Source of the DNA: Nitzschia sp. DOCU1
Lineage: Eukaryota > Bacillariophyta > Bacillariophyceae > Bacillariales > Bacillariaceae
Direction of reading: 5' to 3'
Length of the DNA: 64,000 nt
Assembly: GCA_951394045.1 (NCBI GenBank)
Contig: OX595993.1
Location: forward strand, 620,001-684,000
The notes beneath the pieces are model-generated. The model worked only from the letters and a program-made list of their open reading frames with translations, did not search any database and was not told the origin of the DNA. Both the position numbers and the translations under genes were made by a program. This document shows positions 1-10,349 of this stretch, in pieces. Numbering within the stretch: position 1 is the first letter of the stretch; each line of letters opens with the position of its first letter.

Positions 1-1
1 G

Positions 2-571
2 GCGTTGGCAGCGATTGGATGGTCCGTCCAACAAAAGGCACAATTTGATATCAAGGATATTTCGCCGATTGCACATGCTCCCTTGATTGATATTCCTGCC
101 TTGGTGGTATGTGGAGAACAAGATGATTTTATCAAACCTCGGCATAGTGAGAAAATTTGTGAAGTTTACAAGGGCAGTAAAAATTTACTCATGGTACCAG
201 GGGATCACAATGATGTCCGGCCACCCATTTTGTTTTCGGCGGCGACTCAATTTTTGACCAAACACTTGTTGGGCGAGACTGCCGGGTTACAAGTACCCGA
301 TGGATTGAATTTACAAACGGCACCGTGGCAACACAAGAATAATCCACAAGTGTATCGGGGTTTGCCGAGCCTGCTGCAACATTCCTTGTCGAACGCGTCA
401 AGCATCATTGATACGACGGAAATTGGAATGACCAAGGAACGACAAGAGGCAATTCAATCGAGTCTTGTGACCATGTTGGGGCATGAAGAACAAGGCAAAG
501 TCGCGGCGGCGGAGGGAGAAGAAATTGTACTCGAGGGAAAGGATGATAGTAATGACGAAGAGGCAGCATAG
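2..571 (+). CDS. alpha/beta-hydrolase, C-terminal part (cut by window edge)
   Basis: This is the 3' end of a gene that starts before the window; the reading frame is already open at base 2. The first ~90 residues look like the end of an alpha/beta-hydrolase fold: a strand with PALVVCGEQDDFI, in which the Asp fits the catalytic acid, and then VPGDHND, in which the His fits the catalytic base. The nucleophile serine would lie upstream and cannot be checked. After about residue 95 the protein becomes polar, and it ends in an acidic tail (EGEEIVLEGKDDSNDEEAA) that is probably disordered. Substrate unknown. The pattern resembles small serine hydrolases of the ABHD type, but this is a family guess only. 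Confidence 0.7.
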   Translation, partial: ALAAIGWSVQQKAQFDIKDISPIAHAPLIDIPALVVCGEQDDFIKPRHSEKICEVYKGSKNLLMVPGDHNDVRPPILFSAATQFLTKHLLGETAGLQVPDGLNLQTAPWQHKNNPQVYRGLPSLLQHSLSNASSIIDTTEIGMTKERQEAIQSSLVTMLGHEEQGKVAAAEGEEIVLEGKDDSNDEEAA

Positions 572-932
572 AAGAAGAACGACTAGTAGTAGGAAAGGAT
601 GACGAGAATGATACTGTCGTCAGGGCTTGCAGAGTAGTAGGATGTGGTGCTGGCGTGGTGGTTGTCGTCGAGGAACCTTGCTAGCAAGAAAACTTGAGGC
701 TTTCAGAGAGGTTTTTTATCAGCAGGAGAGAATAAGAATATGCATGACGCGTTAGTAGATTACTCGTCTAGTACTAGAGCCGAGGCTGGCAGCGGCGGCC
801 AAGTATTGGCTGACGCAAGAATAGTAGTCGAGGGGCGATGGTAATGCTATGTAGGAGCTAGCACGGGGTAAAGATGTAGTGCTCTGGCTAGTACTACTAC
901 TATTAGCTATGCAGTGCTGGCCTCGTCCATGA

Positions 933-1071
933 TGGCTTCATCTTGCTCTTTTCTTTGCTTATTTCGTGTAGTTCCCGCAATGATGCAGAATCGTCTTACT
1001 ACACCAGAACCTTTTCCAGGGCTTCATCTTGCCCTCTCTTTTGCTTATTTTCGTGCAGTTCCCGCAATGAT
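933..1071 (+). repeat. short imperfect direct duplication
   Basis: About 50 bp starting GGCTTCATCTTGC and ending GTTCCCGCAATGATG occurs at about 933-985 and again at about 1020-1071. No coding sense is seen. It lies in the gap between the hydrolase gene and the globin gene, where I see no gene. Confidence 0.6.
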
Positions 1072-1283
1072 GTGAAAAACGCGGGAGGAGATGATGAGGG
1101 ACTATTCGACTCGTTCGACTGCCTTGTCGGCCAATGGCTACTATACGTATTCTTTCATGTTCCACGTGGCACAAGCGCAATTCTCATCTCACCATCATGA
1201 GCAAACGGCCATGGCCAACCGGCCTGAGCCAAGCTACCGCTAGCTATCGGTAGCAGTAACGTAACGACGCAAAAGCCTTTGCA

Positions 1284-1747
1284 AGAGTGGGGTGGGCGGG
1301 TGTATCATACATTAATTCTGACCGGTGAGTCGCAGTGCGGATGGAGTATTAATACCGATCGATGCTGATCTGTGCCACTGGAAAAGGCCCAAGATACCCA
1401 AAATTCTTCGCAACCCGAACCCAGAGAACAAAACATCCGGTGTCCATGCCTTCTTGCTTTGGCATCAAATCTTAAACCTCTATCTATGACGACACATCAC
1501 ATATTTCGACGATTACAAAGTGGGGTGGGCGGGTGTATCATACATAGATTCTGACCGGTGAGTCAGTCGCAGTGCGGATGGAGTACCGATCGATGCTGAT
1601 CTGTGCCACTGGAAAAGGCCCAAAGATACCCAAAATTCTTCGCAACCCGAACCCAGAACAAAACATGCGGTGTCCATGCCTTCTTCCTTTGGCATCAAAT
1701 CTTAAACCTCCATCTATGACGACACATCACATATTTCGACGATTACA
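1284..1747 (+). repeat. two-copy tandem repeat of ~230 bp upstream of globin gene
   Basis: Copy 1 runs about 1284-1516 and copy 2 about 1517-1747. Both begin with AGTGGGGTGGGCGGGTGTATC and end with CACATATTTCGACGATTACAA, with a few substitutions and small indels. Copy 2 ends directly before the ATG proposed for the globin gene, so the repeat makes up its promoter or leader. The open frames inside it are not convincing as genes. Confidence 0.85.
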
Positions 1748-4090
1748 ATGTCGGGCATGAAAGTAGGTTCAACAGCTTGCATCGCGTTATTACCTTGGTT
1801 TGAATTGGAAACAAGCTGGGCTGATATACTACAATACTGTGTAGGGGGCGGGCAGCTGAAAGTCTCACATGATACGAGCCATTTGAGCTGGTGGGGAATT
1901 TTTCGATAATGACTCACTCCATTTTGACCAGTGATATGATCTCTGACCCTGGCTCATTTTGTTTTTGTTATAACAGGCTACTTTGAACACCGAACGACTG
2001 AATAAGGTCCTTGAAGACTGGGACAAGGTTCGGGCCCTACCAGACTGGGATAAGCATGCGGGGAGAGTTCTTTTTCAGCATTTGTTCGAAAAATGCCCGG
2101 AAGCCAAGCCACTTTTCGGCTTTTCGATGAGGGTCAATCCTCGTAGCGACAACATCTTGAAGAGCAGCCGATTTGCGAAGCACTCCAAGTTTCTCATCAA
2201 AATGGTCGACAAGACCGTCATGATGCTGGCCTCTGAGTCGGAGACCAGCGACGACGAAGACGGTCGTACGGTCATTCTCACAGACATTCTTATCAAGCTT
2301 GGAAAGAAGCACGTCTCCTTCGGCGTCAAGCCCGAGTGGTTCCCCTTCATGACCGAGTCACTGATTGCCATGCTCGAAGAAATCATCGGAGGTGCAAACG
2401 CCGTCGCCTGGCGAGATGTTTTCGATTTCCTTTGCTTTCACATGGACTACGGTCACAAACTCATCGACAAGGATTATGCAGCAGGAAAGGACAAGGCAAT
2501 CTGCATGGCAGTTTGGGATCGATTTTCGAACGTTCCGGAGTATAAGAGGAAGGGTGGTCTCGTTCTCTTTCAGAACCTTTTCGATCTTTGTCCCCAGGTT
2601 ATGCCGCTCTTTGGATTCCCCCCTGACACAGATCCACAGTCAGAAACTTTACTGAAGAGCGCTCGTTTCGCCCTTCATTCTCAATTTTTAATCAATATGC
2701 TTGAGAAGACAATCGGGCTATTGGGAGAAGATAATGAAACTCTGTCCGTCAACCTCTTGGAGCTGGGAAAGAAACACGTCTCCTTCGGTGTCACGCCGGA
2801 GATGTTCCCATACATGACCGACTCTTTGATCGCCATGCTGAACGAACTTTTGGGGAAGGAATTTACACCTGACGACCAAGAGTCTGTTGAAAACGTGATG
2901 TCTCTGATGATTGCTGATTTGGTCAAAGGACAACGTACGGTTGATAAGACTCTCGCCGACAACAACAAAGACATTGCAATCAATACTTGGGAAAGGCTCA
3001 CGAAGATCCCAGATTATCAAATGAAAGGAGGGCTATTCCTTTTCCAAACGTAAGTCGATTGGACGTCGTTTGCATTAATGTGCGCATCGAAACTTATTAA
3101 TGTTTGCTTTCTGCCTTCGCCTCCAGCCTATTTTCACTCTGTCCTGAAGCCAAGCTGTTGTTTGGCTTTCCCGAAGATACCGATCCTACGTCTGAAAAGC
3201 TTCTCAACAACGAGCTGTTCAAAAAACACGCGGTATTCTTGTTGAATATGATTGGAAAGACTGTTTCAATGTTGGGATATGCTTCCAAAGATGACGATAA
3301 GATGGAAGCAGACCTTATGGAAATTGGAAGGAAGCATGTCACCTATGGTGTCAAGGCCGAGTATTTTCCCCTGATGAACCAGTCTGTGATCAAGACTTTG
3401 AAGGAAATGCTCGGTGGGGATTTCAGTGACGAGGAAGCAAAAGCTTGGGAGAATATTCTTTCTCTTTTGGTTGCCGACATGGTGAAGGGACAACGCACAC
3501 TAGATATGGGGCTAGCTGCTGCCAACACCAATGTCACGAAGAGGAACTGGGACGCCCTCAAGAGGATCAAAGATTACGATGAAGTGGGAGGAATCGAAAT
3601 TTTCCACAAGTAAGTTCTTGATACGTTGGAATCGGTGAGCTCAACCAACCAGAGGTTCTCGATGCTGACCACGTATTTCCCTTTCGACAGCCTCTTCTCT
3701 GTATGCCCTGAAGCCAAGCCGTTTTTCGGGTTCCTGGAGGATTTTCCCATGGATGAGATTCGTCGAAGCAAGCGTATTTTGGTCCACGGTTCATTCATTG
3801 TTGAAATGGTCGAGCGCGCGTTGGACTGGATTGGGCAAGACGATTTCGAGTTGGAGAAAATGCTCCACGAGCTTGGAACAAAGCACTCTCAATACAACGT
3901 CAAGCCAGAGCATATGCCATACATGCAGAAGTCTATCATTATTATGCTCCAAACCCTCCTCAAGGAGGATGCATTCTCCTCAGATGATGAACGGGCTTGG
4001 GACTCTGTCCTCAGTTCACTCGTCGCCAACATTACCAGAGCGCAGCGAGCCATCGCGATGAAAAAACTTTCTGAAGAGCTTGTGCTATAA
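1748..4090 (+). CDS. four-domain globin (tandem haem-binding domains)
   Basis: Predicted exons are 1748-1762, 1977-3049, 3127-3609 and 3691-4090, closing to 656 residues. The three introns have GTAGGT/GTAAGT donors and CAG acceptors. Four globin domains of ~150-160 residues follow each other. Each begins with LF..LF..CPEAKPLFGF, or VMPLFGF in domain 2. Each keeps a distal-type His (FAKH, FALH, FKKH, LVHG) and a proximal-type His in a (L/I)G.KH...V motif, so all four may bind haem. No signal peptide or membrane segment is seen. Introns 2 and 3 split the CPEAK-proximal Phe-Gln/His-Asn region of domains 3 and 4 at the same place, which supports origin by tandem duplication. The long frame has no suitable ATG, so the 15-nt first exon (MSGMK) is inferred. 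Role (O2 binding, NO detoxification or sensing) is not decided by sequence. Confidence 0.8.
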
Positions 4091-4723
4091 ATGTCCACTT
4101 TATACCTTCACTTTGTGACTTGTTGGGGAATACTAGCTGGGAAGAGAGTTTGCAAGTCGCGGGGGGTCAATTACAAGTGTATCAAGTCTAGACTCAACTT
4201 CAGACAAACTGTGTCATCGCCTTTCACAAGAACAAGAATTTCTCACTGCCACTACCGATGTCCCTGCGTTTTCTGGATTTCCTTTTATGAATATAATGAA
4301 GTAGAAGCAGCCTAGTGAGAGTGGCTGCTTCAATCATGCTACTAGGGGATAACATGTAGTTCTTTCGGCTGCGCTCCGGTTTCGTAGTTTATGCTTTCGT
4401 TACAAAATCACACTAATCGTACCAGGCAGCTGATGTTCTTTGGTTGCGGACGAAAGGGTCGCCACGTCATTTCGTCGTCAGTCGCGAGAGGCCTATCACA
4501 ACATATGCTACCGTAGAGTCCGACCGGAGAGTCGATCGATCGTATCTCTTACTCTAGAGTAAAAGGCCTCTTCCACTGCTATGTGCCGCACTTGGAACAG
4601 AATGGAGGCGGCAAAGGACGCGGAGCATCTCATAACATCTCATTGAACCTCCATCGTCCATTTCGACCACAATTTAAAATCCCACAAATCTGAAAAGCAT
4701 CCATCTATCACTATTTTACAACC
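4091..4723. other. intergenic, no gene seen
   Basis: A 633-bp gap between two genes on the same strand. It holds the 3' region of the globin gene and the promoter of the next small gene. The short open frames here show no recognisable product. I see no clear repeat or RNA gene. Confidence 0.6.
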
Positions 4724-5048
4724 ATGTGCTATCAAGTTAAATGCCGAAACTGTAAAAAGACCACTTGGGACGGTAAGCATTTGTGTTACGCGCAATGTTC
4801 GTGAGGACGACGACGACAATCACACCACGTCACTCACTTTTGCATTTCTATCGATTTTGTCCGAAACAGGTTGTGGAATGCATGTTTCTTGCGCCATGGC
4901 AGGAGTAGCCAACGAAGATCGATGCCCAAACTGGAAAGGGGGGGCACGAAAACCCTGCACTCCTGGCCAAACATCGACGACGACAACGACACAGAATACC
5001 ACCACTACCACATCCTCAACTTGGATGCCGTCCTTCTTTTCGAGCTAG
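4724..5048 (+). CDS. small Cys-rich protein with TW-GCG-H motif
   Basis: Exons are 4724-4772 and 4870-5048, joined through a GTAAGC...CAG intron; the frame closes to ~75 residues. The protein begins MCYQVKCRNCKKTTWDGCGMHV and continues to a DRCPNW motif. This C-x2-C-K-x-TW-x-GCG-x-H...RC.(N/G)W pattern is that of a small uncharacterised protein found in plants, fungi and protists; the Cys and His residues may bind a metal. The C-terminal ~30 residues are a low-complexity Thr-rich stretch (TSTTTTTQNTTTTTSST) and are probably lineage-specific. Without the splice the motif is broken, which supports the exon join. Function unknown. Confidence 0.75.
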
Positions 5049-5495
5049 ACATTCCCACACGACTTAGTGCATCAGCAATGACAATAAAGTGTTTCGTATT
5101 GGTATTATATCGACTTTTTAAGTTCTAGATGAAATGAGTCATTATTTCGAAGGCAGCCAGAATTAACTCTTCTTGGCCTCTACGCCTAGCTATTTGTCAG
5201 CTTGTTTCCCCTGCGATGCTGGTCCCTAATTGAAGTGCGGCATATCGTAGTGAAGGCTTCACGAGTGTCGAAATGCAGGCGAAACCTTGCAAACCACGAA
5301 TCGTAAGAAAAACGGCCGCAGCAAATCCAAGTTACCGAAACTGACTTGTGCATTGGAGGGACCACTCGTAGTGCTCAGTTCTTAGTAGCCAAGGAACCTG
5401 ATTCTTGTTCAAAAGGCGATTGGGATCATCGGCTCTCTTCTCGTCTGGTGCATACTTTGTGGCCTCGCGTGCGTGTCGCTCCACCAAGAGATAGT
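5049..5495. other. intergenic between convergent genes, no gene seen
   Basis: A 447-bp stretch between the end of the small Cys-rich gene and the 3' end of the reverse-strand glycosyltransferase gene. An open frame running into the antisense of the latter is a composition artefact. Confidence 0.6.
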
Positions 5496-7526
5496 CTACT
5501 CGGTCTTCTTCTCTTCTGCTGCCACCTTCATGATAGCCTCGGCTGCGTCTTGTTCCACCAAAATCTCGGCCTCCTCTTCGGTCGCTTCTTTGGTAGTCTC
5601 CTCTGGTTGCAGCTCCAAAACAGGGATCTGAATAGTCTTGTCAGTCTTCTTCTCGTCGGTCGCCTCTTTGGTAGTCTCTACTGTTTGCTGCTCCACAACA
5701 GCAAGCTGAATAGTCTTGTCAGTCTTCTTCTTTTTCGTCGGCTTCTCCTGCTGTGCCATATTTCTGGATTCTTGTCGCTTGGCATCAATCGCTTTGACAC
5801 GTTCAGCAACCGTTCGAGACCATTCCGCGGCACGTTCTTCGGGCGTCAAGTCTCCTGGTACTCCGGCGACCATAGATTCCACATGTCTATCGATGATCTT
5901 CTTTAACGTATCCGTGGAACTTACAGACATTCCGAGTGGATGAGGAGAATTGGTCCGGTTTGAGCTTTTCGTATCACCGTCCCTCGGTTCTGTGTTATTG
6001 TTACCACCCGTGATTCTCCAGCTGTTTTTGAAACTATAAAAATACCGATTCCTATTGGTTGGCATTTGATTGTGTACCAGTGGATACTTTTCATCCAAAT
6101 ATTTGAGGAAATCATCAAACAACACGAGATTTGCATGTCGTTCATCGTAGTTGACAGTGCTGGGATGTTGCAAATGTACCACAAAGTAATCCCATAGCGT
6201 TCCAAAGACATATCCTGCGCGATGCAATTCCATAAACCATGAAATCTTGTTTTGTCCAAAACCCCGAAAAGTATCCCAGAGGCGTGGAATACCTGGCCTA
6301 TAGGCTAAAACATAGGGTTCAAAGCCTGGTTTGTAACCAACTCCATACCATGGATTCGGGGGCTTGGTGAGTTTGGATTTGGGATTGACCACAGGAATGA
6401 ACCATCGGGTAAAGTTGGTAGCCCCATGGCCTGCTGGATAACGATTAACGCGGAAGGATTCGGAACGATTCTTTTGTATGGAATCCCACAGCTCTTTCTT
6501 GGTAGCCGGTAATTGATCCGGAGTCGCCGTCGTTTGGTTTTTGGGAGCATAGACTTCAAATGCAGGAAGGACCATGATGCGTTTCTTTTTCCGCATTTCG
6601 TTGGCCATGGTACCATTTCGTGCCATGAGGGTTGCCAGCATGCGCTCATAACAATTTGGAGGCCCAGGTATAAAATCCACATCCAAAGCTACAATATAGT
6701 CCGCGCCACAATGATCCATGGCTAGATTGCGCAAGGGATTGTGGGGGTACGGCAATTGTTTCGGTGGTTTCGGTGGTTTTCCTCCTTTCCTTTTCTTTGT
6801 CGATGCCGCTGTGTACTCCATCATGAGATGAATCGTGGTATTTTCGAGCCTCTCTTGGTGCTTTTGTAAAAATGCTTCAAGGTGTGCAATACCATCCGGA
6901 GCGTCAGGGTCGCCGCCGCCGGAAAGACTGTTCATGAACAAGGCTAACGATGCGGGCCCATTCCAGTGTTCTAGTTGCGTCAAGAAGGTATTCAACTTGA
7001 ACAAGGACCCATGCGTCACGAGAACAATATCGTCGCTCCCTAATGGCGAAGAATTGCGCGCCTTCAAGTTTGCAATCACCTTTTGGCTCGTCTTGCCAGG
7101 CTTTGTTTCCTCTTGAAGCTGTTTCCACAATTGTCGCAAGGACATGCCCATGGTACTAGAAGTATTGGCGACTCCCAAGGCTGCCTTTGCTTCTTGGGCT
7201 TCTTTCTTGGCTTCTGCTAAAGCTCGTTGAAGCCGTTGAATCTCTTCGTCTCGTTGGTCCCTGGAGGATAGAAATAATTTTCGTTTCGAAGAGTCCTCTG
7301 GATCGTCGTCGTGGAGAAAGGATGAACCCCCACTAACCCCACCATGCCTCAGAAACTTGTTGTTGCCTGCAGGGTCTACACGCATTAAATCATCGTGCAT
7401 TTCCCGATTAACACCAGGAAAGTCCAGGGAGGAAAATCGGAAGCTGTAATGAATCACCGAGAGGCTCGTCAGAGTGGTGACAAAGAGCCCCGTCCACACG
7501 AGAGGTATAAATTTGACCCGCGCCAT
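5496..7526 (-). CDS. LARGE-like glycosyltransferase (GT49), type II membrane protein
   Basis: 676 residues in one exon. The start is the ATG at 7526; the frame opens earlier only with GTG. A membrane anchor lies at about residues 5-28, then a coiled-coil-like EAKKEAQEAKAA stretch near 90-120, then a GT49 domain at about 162-475. Visible motifs are VALDVDFIPGPP (DVD at 282-284, metal/nucleotide-sugar binding), MVLPAFE, TNFTRWF, PGFEPYVLAYR and RGFGQNKISWFMELHRAGY, all in the order seen in LARGE/B4GAT1-type enzymes. It should act in the Golgi lumen on a glycan; the acceptor is unknown. The C-terminal ~140 residues are charged and contain two 26-residue repeats (KKTDKTIQ...TTKEAT-E). A second family member is at 58,329-59,925. 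Confidence 0.85.
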   Translation of the reverse strand: MARVKFIPLVWTGLFVTTLTSLSVIHYSFRFSSLDFPGVNREMHDDLMRVDPAGNNKFLRHGGVSGGSSFLHDDDPEDSSKRKLFLSSRDQRDEEIQRLQRALAEAKKEAQEAKAALGVANTSSTMGMSLRQLWKQLQEETKPGKTSQKVIANLKARNSSPLGSDDIVLVTHGSLFKLNTFLTQLEHWNGPASLALFMNSLSGGGDPDAPDGIAHLEAFLQKHQERLENTTIHLMMEYTAASTKKRKGGKPPKPPKQLPYPHNPLRNLAMDHCGADYIVALDVDFIPGPPNCYERMLATLMARNGTMANEMRKKKRIMVLPAFEVYAPKNQTTATPDQLPATKKELWDSIQKNRSESFRVNRYPAGHGATNFTRWFIPVVNPKSKLTKPPNPWYGVGYKPGFEPYVLAYRPGIPRLWDTFRGFGQNKISWFMELHRAGYVFGTLWDYFVVHLQHPSTVNYDERHANLVLFDDFLKYLDEKYPLVHNQMPTNRNRYFYSFKNSWRITGGNNNTEPRDGDTKSSNRTNSPHPLGMSVSSTDTLKKIIDRHVESMVAGVPGDLTPEERAAEWSRTVAERVKAIDAKRQESRNMAQQEKPTKKKKTDKTIQLAVVEQQTVETTKEATDEKKTDKTIQIPVLELQPEETTKEATEEEAEILVEQDAAEAIMKVAAEEKKTE

Positions 7527-8089
7527 TCTCAAAAGCTTCACCTATTACAACCAATACAACAAGAGATGATGAAAGTTGAAATGGACAGCCACTGCCGTAG
7601 CCCCTATGCAAATTAAGTTATGTGCGGTAAAATGACGGTAGCACGGAGGCCTTCTCCGCCGTGCGTGTGACTTTTGAGTAGAGCCCATTGGTCCCGTCCT
7701 TTGAGTCGTTTGGAGTCGCCTATGTAACTCTAAATTCTAAAAATTCTTAGTAAATATGATATCAAGCTACGTAGAGAAGTAATTTAATGGTTGAACATAT
7801 TCGCCGCAGGGCCGCCAGATTGTTTAAATACAATAGCTGGTACGGAAGGCAAGTCTCATTTTTAGCGCCGGCCTGCATGCACCATCTCCATTTTGACTGC
7901 GTGTGGCCCACCAAGGCACGTGCCACGTGTCATTTTCTGGAACCCCCAAAATCTCCCCCGTGGGGGTGTTCTTCGGAAAAAATCGTATCTTTCAACTGCG
8001 GCGCTGGCACTTGACAAAAGCCATTTCGCTTTTGCTAGAACTTGGGAGTGTGTCAACCGCTGACTGTTGGTTCCTTGCAGCAAAGTGCC
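7527..8089. other. divergent promoter region, no gene seen
   Basis: 563 bp between two divergently transcribed genes, the GT49 gene on the reverse strand and the LRR gene on the forward strand. It must carry both promoters. No repeated or structured motif stands out apart from a short run of inverted CACGTG-like bases near 7915-7930. Confidence 0.4.
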
Positions 8090-9372
8090 ATGAACATCTC
8101 AGACGATCTACACCAGCAGCTTCCCCGAGGAGAAGTAGAAGAAGAAGAACCAAGTAGTACTGTCGTGATTCTTCCTGACAGTCTCTTGATCAAAATAGCG
8201 TCTTTCGCGGTACTGGAGCCATTTCAAGAATTTCTTCTTGTTCAGGGCAGAGTGAAACTTATCGACATTAACAGTGCTGAAGAATTCCAGCAATGGGACC
8301 AGTTCTTGCAGCAAAATAAAAGACGTGCCAGAAATGTATTCCATCTCCGACTGAAATGTATCTATCGAGGTAAGTAGTAGAAGAGAGTCTCAGCCGTTCT
8401 ACAACGACTGATACGGTGGACTTTTCCGAATTTTAGAGTCTAACATTATTTGCTTTTGGTCCAGAACAAATGTTTCGTGTTTTGCAAAATCTTCCAAATC
8501 TAAGAACTCTGGACCTCCTAGGGATACTTGCTCGGGGCGGTGCCATGATGATTGGTGCCAAGAATGCCGCTATTGGATTGCAATATGTTCCACAACTCAC
8601 GACCCTGAATCTAAAAGGGTACCGAATGGGAAAGCTTGCCGCACGACACATTTCCATGGGATTACGACATGTTCCGCATCTCATGACGCTGAACTTTGAG
8701 TACAACAGCATTGATGACATTGCTGCTGAACACATCTCGGGCAGTCTAAAGCATGTCCGACATCTCAGGACACTGAACCTCAGCAATAACGGAATCGGTG
8801 ACATTGGTGCTGAACACATTTCAAAGGGATTACAATATATTCCTCATCTCACGACGCTGAACCTTGAATGGAACAGAATCGGTGATGTTGGTGCACGACA
8901 CATCTCCGAGGGATTAAAGCATGTTCCACATCTCACCACTCTGGACCTTAATGCCATCAATATCACTGACATTGGTGCAGGACACATCTCGGACGGATTA
9001 CACTATGTTCGACATCTCACCACGCTGAGCCCTCAGAATAACCGAATCCGCGACACTGCGGCCCAACACATCTCCACTGGGTTACAATATGTTCCTCATC
9101 TCACAACCCTGAATCTTTCGACCAATGGAATTGGTGCCATTGGTGCAGGACACGTCTCGGACGGATTACAGTATGTTTCACATCTCACTACGTTGAACCT
9201 CGCAATCAACCAAATCGGTGACACTGGTGCTGAATACATTTCAAAGGGATTACATCATGTTCCACATCTCAGGACACTGAAACTTGATTCGAACTGGACT
9301 GGTAATATTGGTGCGGAACACATTTCCAAGGCATTACATCATGTTCCGCACCTCACGACACTTCACCTCTAA
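8090..9372 (+). CDS. leucine-rich repeat protein (28-residue repeats)
   Basis: Exons are 8090-8369 and 8465-9372 (GTAAGT...CAG), giving 395 residues. The N-terminal ~95 residues include LPDSLLIKIASFAVLEPF, which is faintly F-box-like but not convincing. About ten full repeats of 28 residues follow, pattern HVPHLTTLNL..N.IGDIGAEHISKGL, close to the ribonuclease-inhibitor class of LRR. Repeats are very alike at the DNA level too (84-bp period), which points to recent expansion. The protein stops in the middle of a repeat (HVPHLTTLHL, then TAA), and decayed repeat units continue in the DNA downstream. No signal peptide. Probably a protein-binding scaffold; partner unknown. Confidence 0.8.
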
Positions 9373-9660
9373 GAGAACCCACTTGCTGATATTGGCAAAG
9401 AACACATTTCAAAAAGATAACAGCATGTTCCACATCTCACCGAGCTGATACTCCCAGGACACCATTGAAATTGGCACAAGACACATCTGGGCGGGATACA
9501 GCATGCTCAAAATCTTAGACACTTTCTTATTTCATGAACCTTGCATGGAGCCAAATCAGCGACAATGGTGCTGAACACAGCCTTGTACCTTTTGGGAACG
9601 GAATTGGAGACATTGGTGGAGAACGCATCTCTACATGTTCGACATTTATACAACCACAAC
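9373..9660 (+). pseudogene. decayed LRR units downstream of the LRR gene
   Basis: After the TAA at 9370-9372 the repeat sequence goes on. Fragments such as LADIGKEHISK, stop, QHVPHLTEL and, further on, SQISDNGAEH can be read in changing frames. They match the LRR consensus of the gene upstream but are broken by stops and frameshifts. This looks like the former C-terminal part of the same gene, lost after a nonsense mutation. Confidence 0.7.
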
Positions 9661-10349
9661 ATCATAGTGGCAATGTTGGAAGGTGGCAGCAAAGATAGCC
9701 CAAGATGTTGATAAGGCCGTGCTCCCGAGACCAATAATATCTCTAGCTCTAGCTAGTTAGTAGACAAATAGCAACGTGCTGTTGTTCTGGAACACGGATT
9801 CTTCTCCTTGTGTGACCTACCGGGGCCTACTACCGATTGTGGAGGGCTGTGTCTTCAAGACCTCTACACTAGACAAACGGAGATCTGGTCCCCAAATCTG
9901 GATAGGGGCAGGCAGCATTCTTGGGCCGAGGTGGGGATGGCGACGAATAGTTTGACGATGCAGCAACCTCGGTTGCGATCGAGCAATCTATTCTCAACTA
10001 TACATCTTCTTTACAAGTACATAGCTCGAATAAAAGTGAATCCATTGTAAATGGGAATAATGAAACTAGTATGGGTATGTGGATGTGATGGACCAGCGGC
10101 TTACCTACCTACCAACACGCGACGTGCGTGCTGCTGCTAAGTCTTGCATTCACGATGATGCATTCGTCCGAAGTAGAAGTAGTAGTCATTCGTTTCATAA
10201 CGATTTGTTGTGTCGGTTTGGCAAGGTGCATGCGCTCATTCGTTCACATGAAACCGGCAAGAACCCGCGCCAGAGTAACCTTGAACCATTCGCGCCATGT
10301 TTTTCAAAGACTTATGTGTGCGCTCAAGTTTTTAAGCATGTCATTGTGT
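9661..10349. other. intergenic between convergent genes, no gene seen
   Basis: About 690 bp between the LRR remnant and the 3' end of the GH16 gene. Several short open frames overlap here; none has a recognisable motif or credible start. Confidence 0.5.

Noticed and set aside
5346..5906. 186-residue forward frame over the 3' end of the GT49 gene
   Set aside because: Antisense of the charged C-terminal repeats; the Leu-rich look comes from reading Glu/Lys codons backwards.
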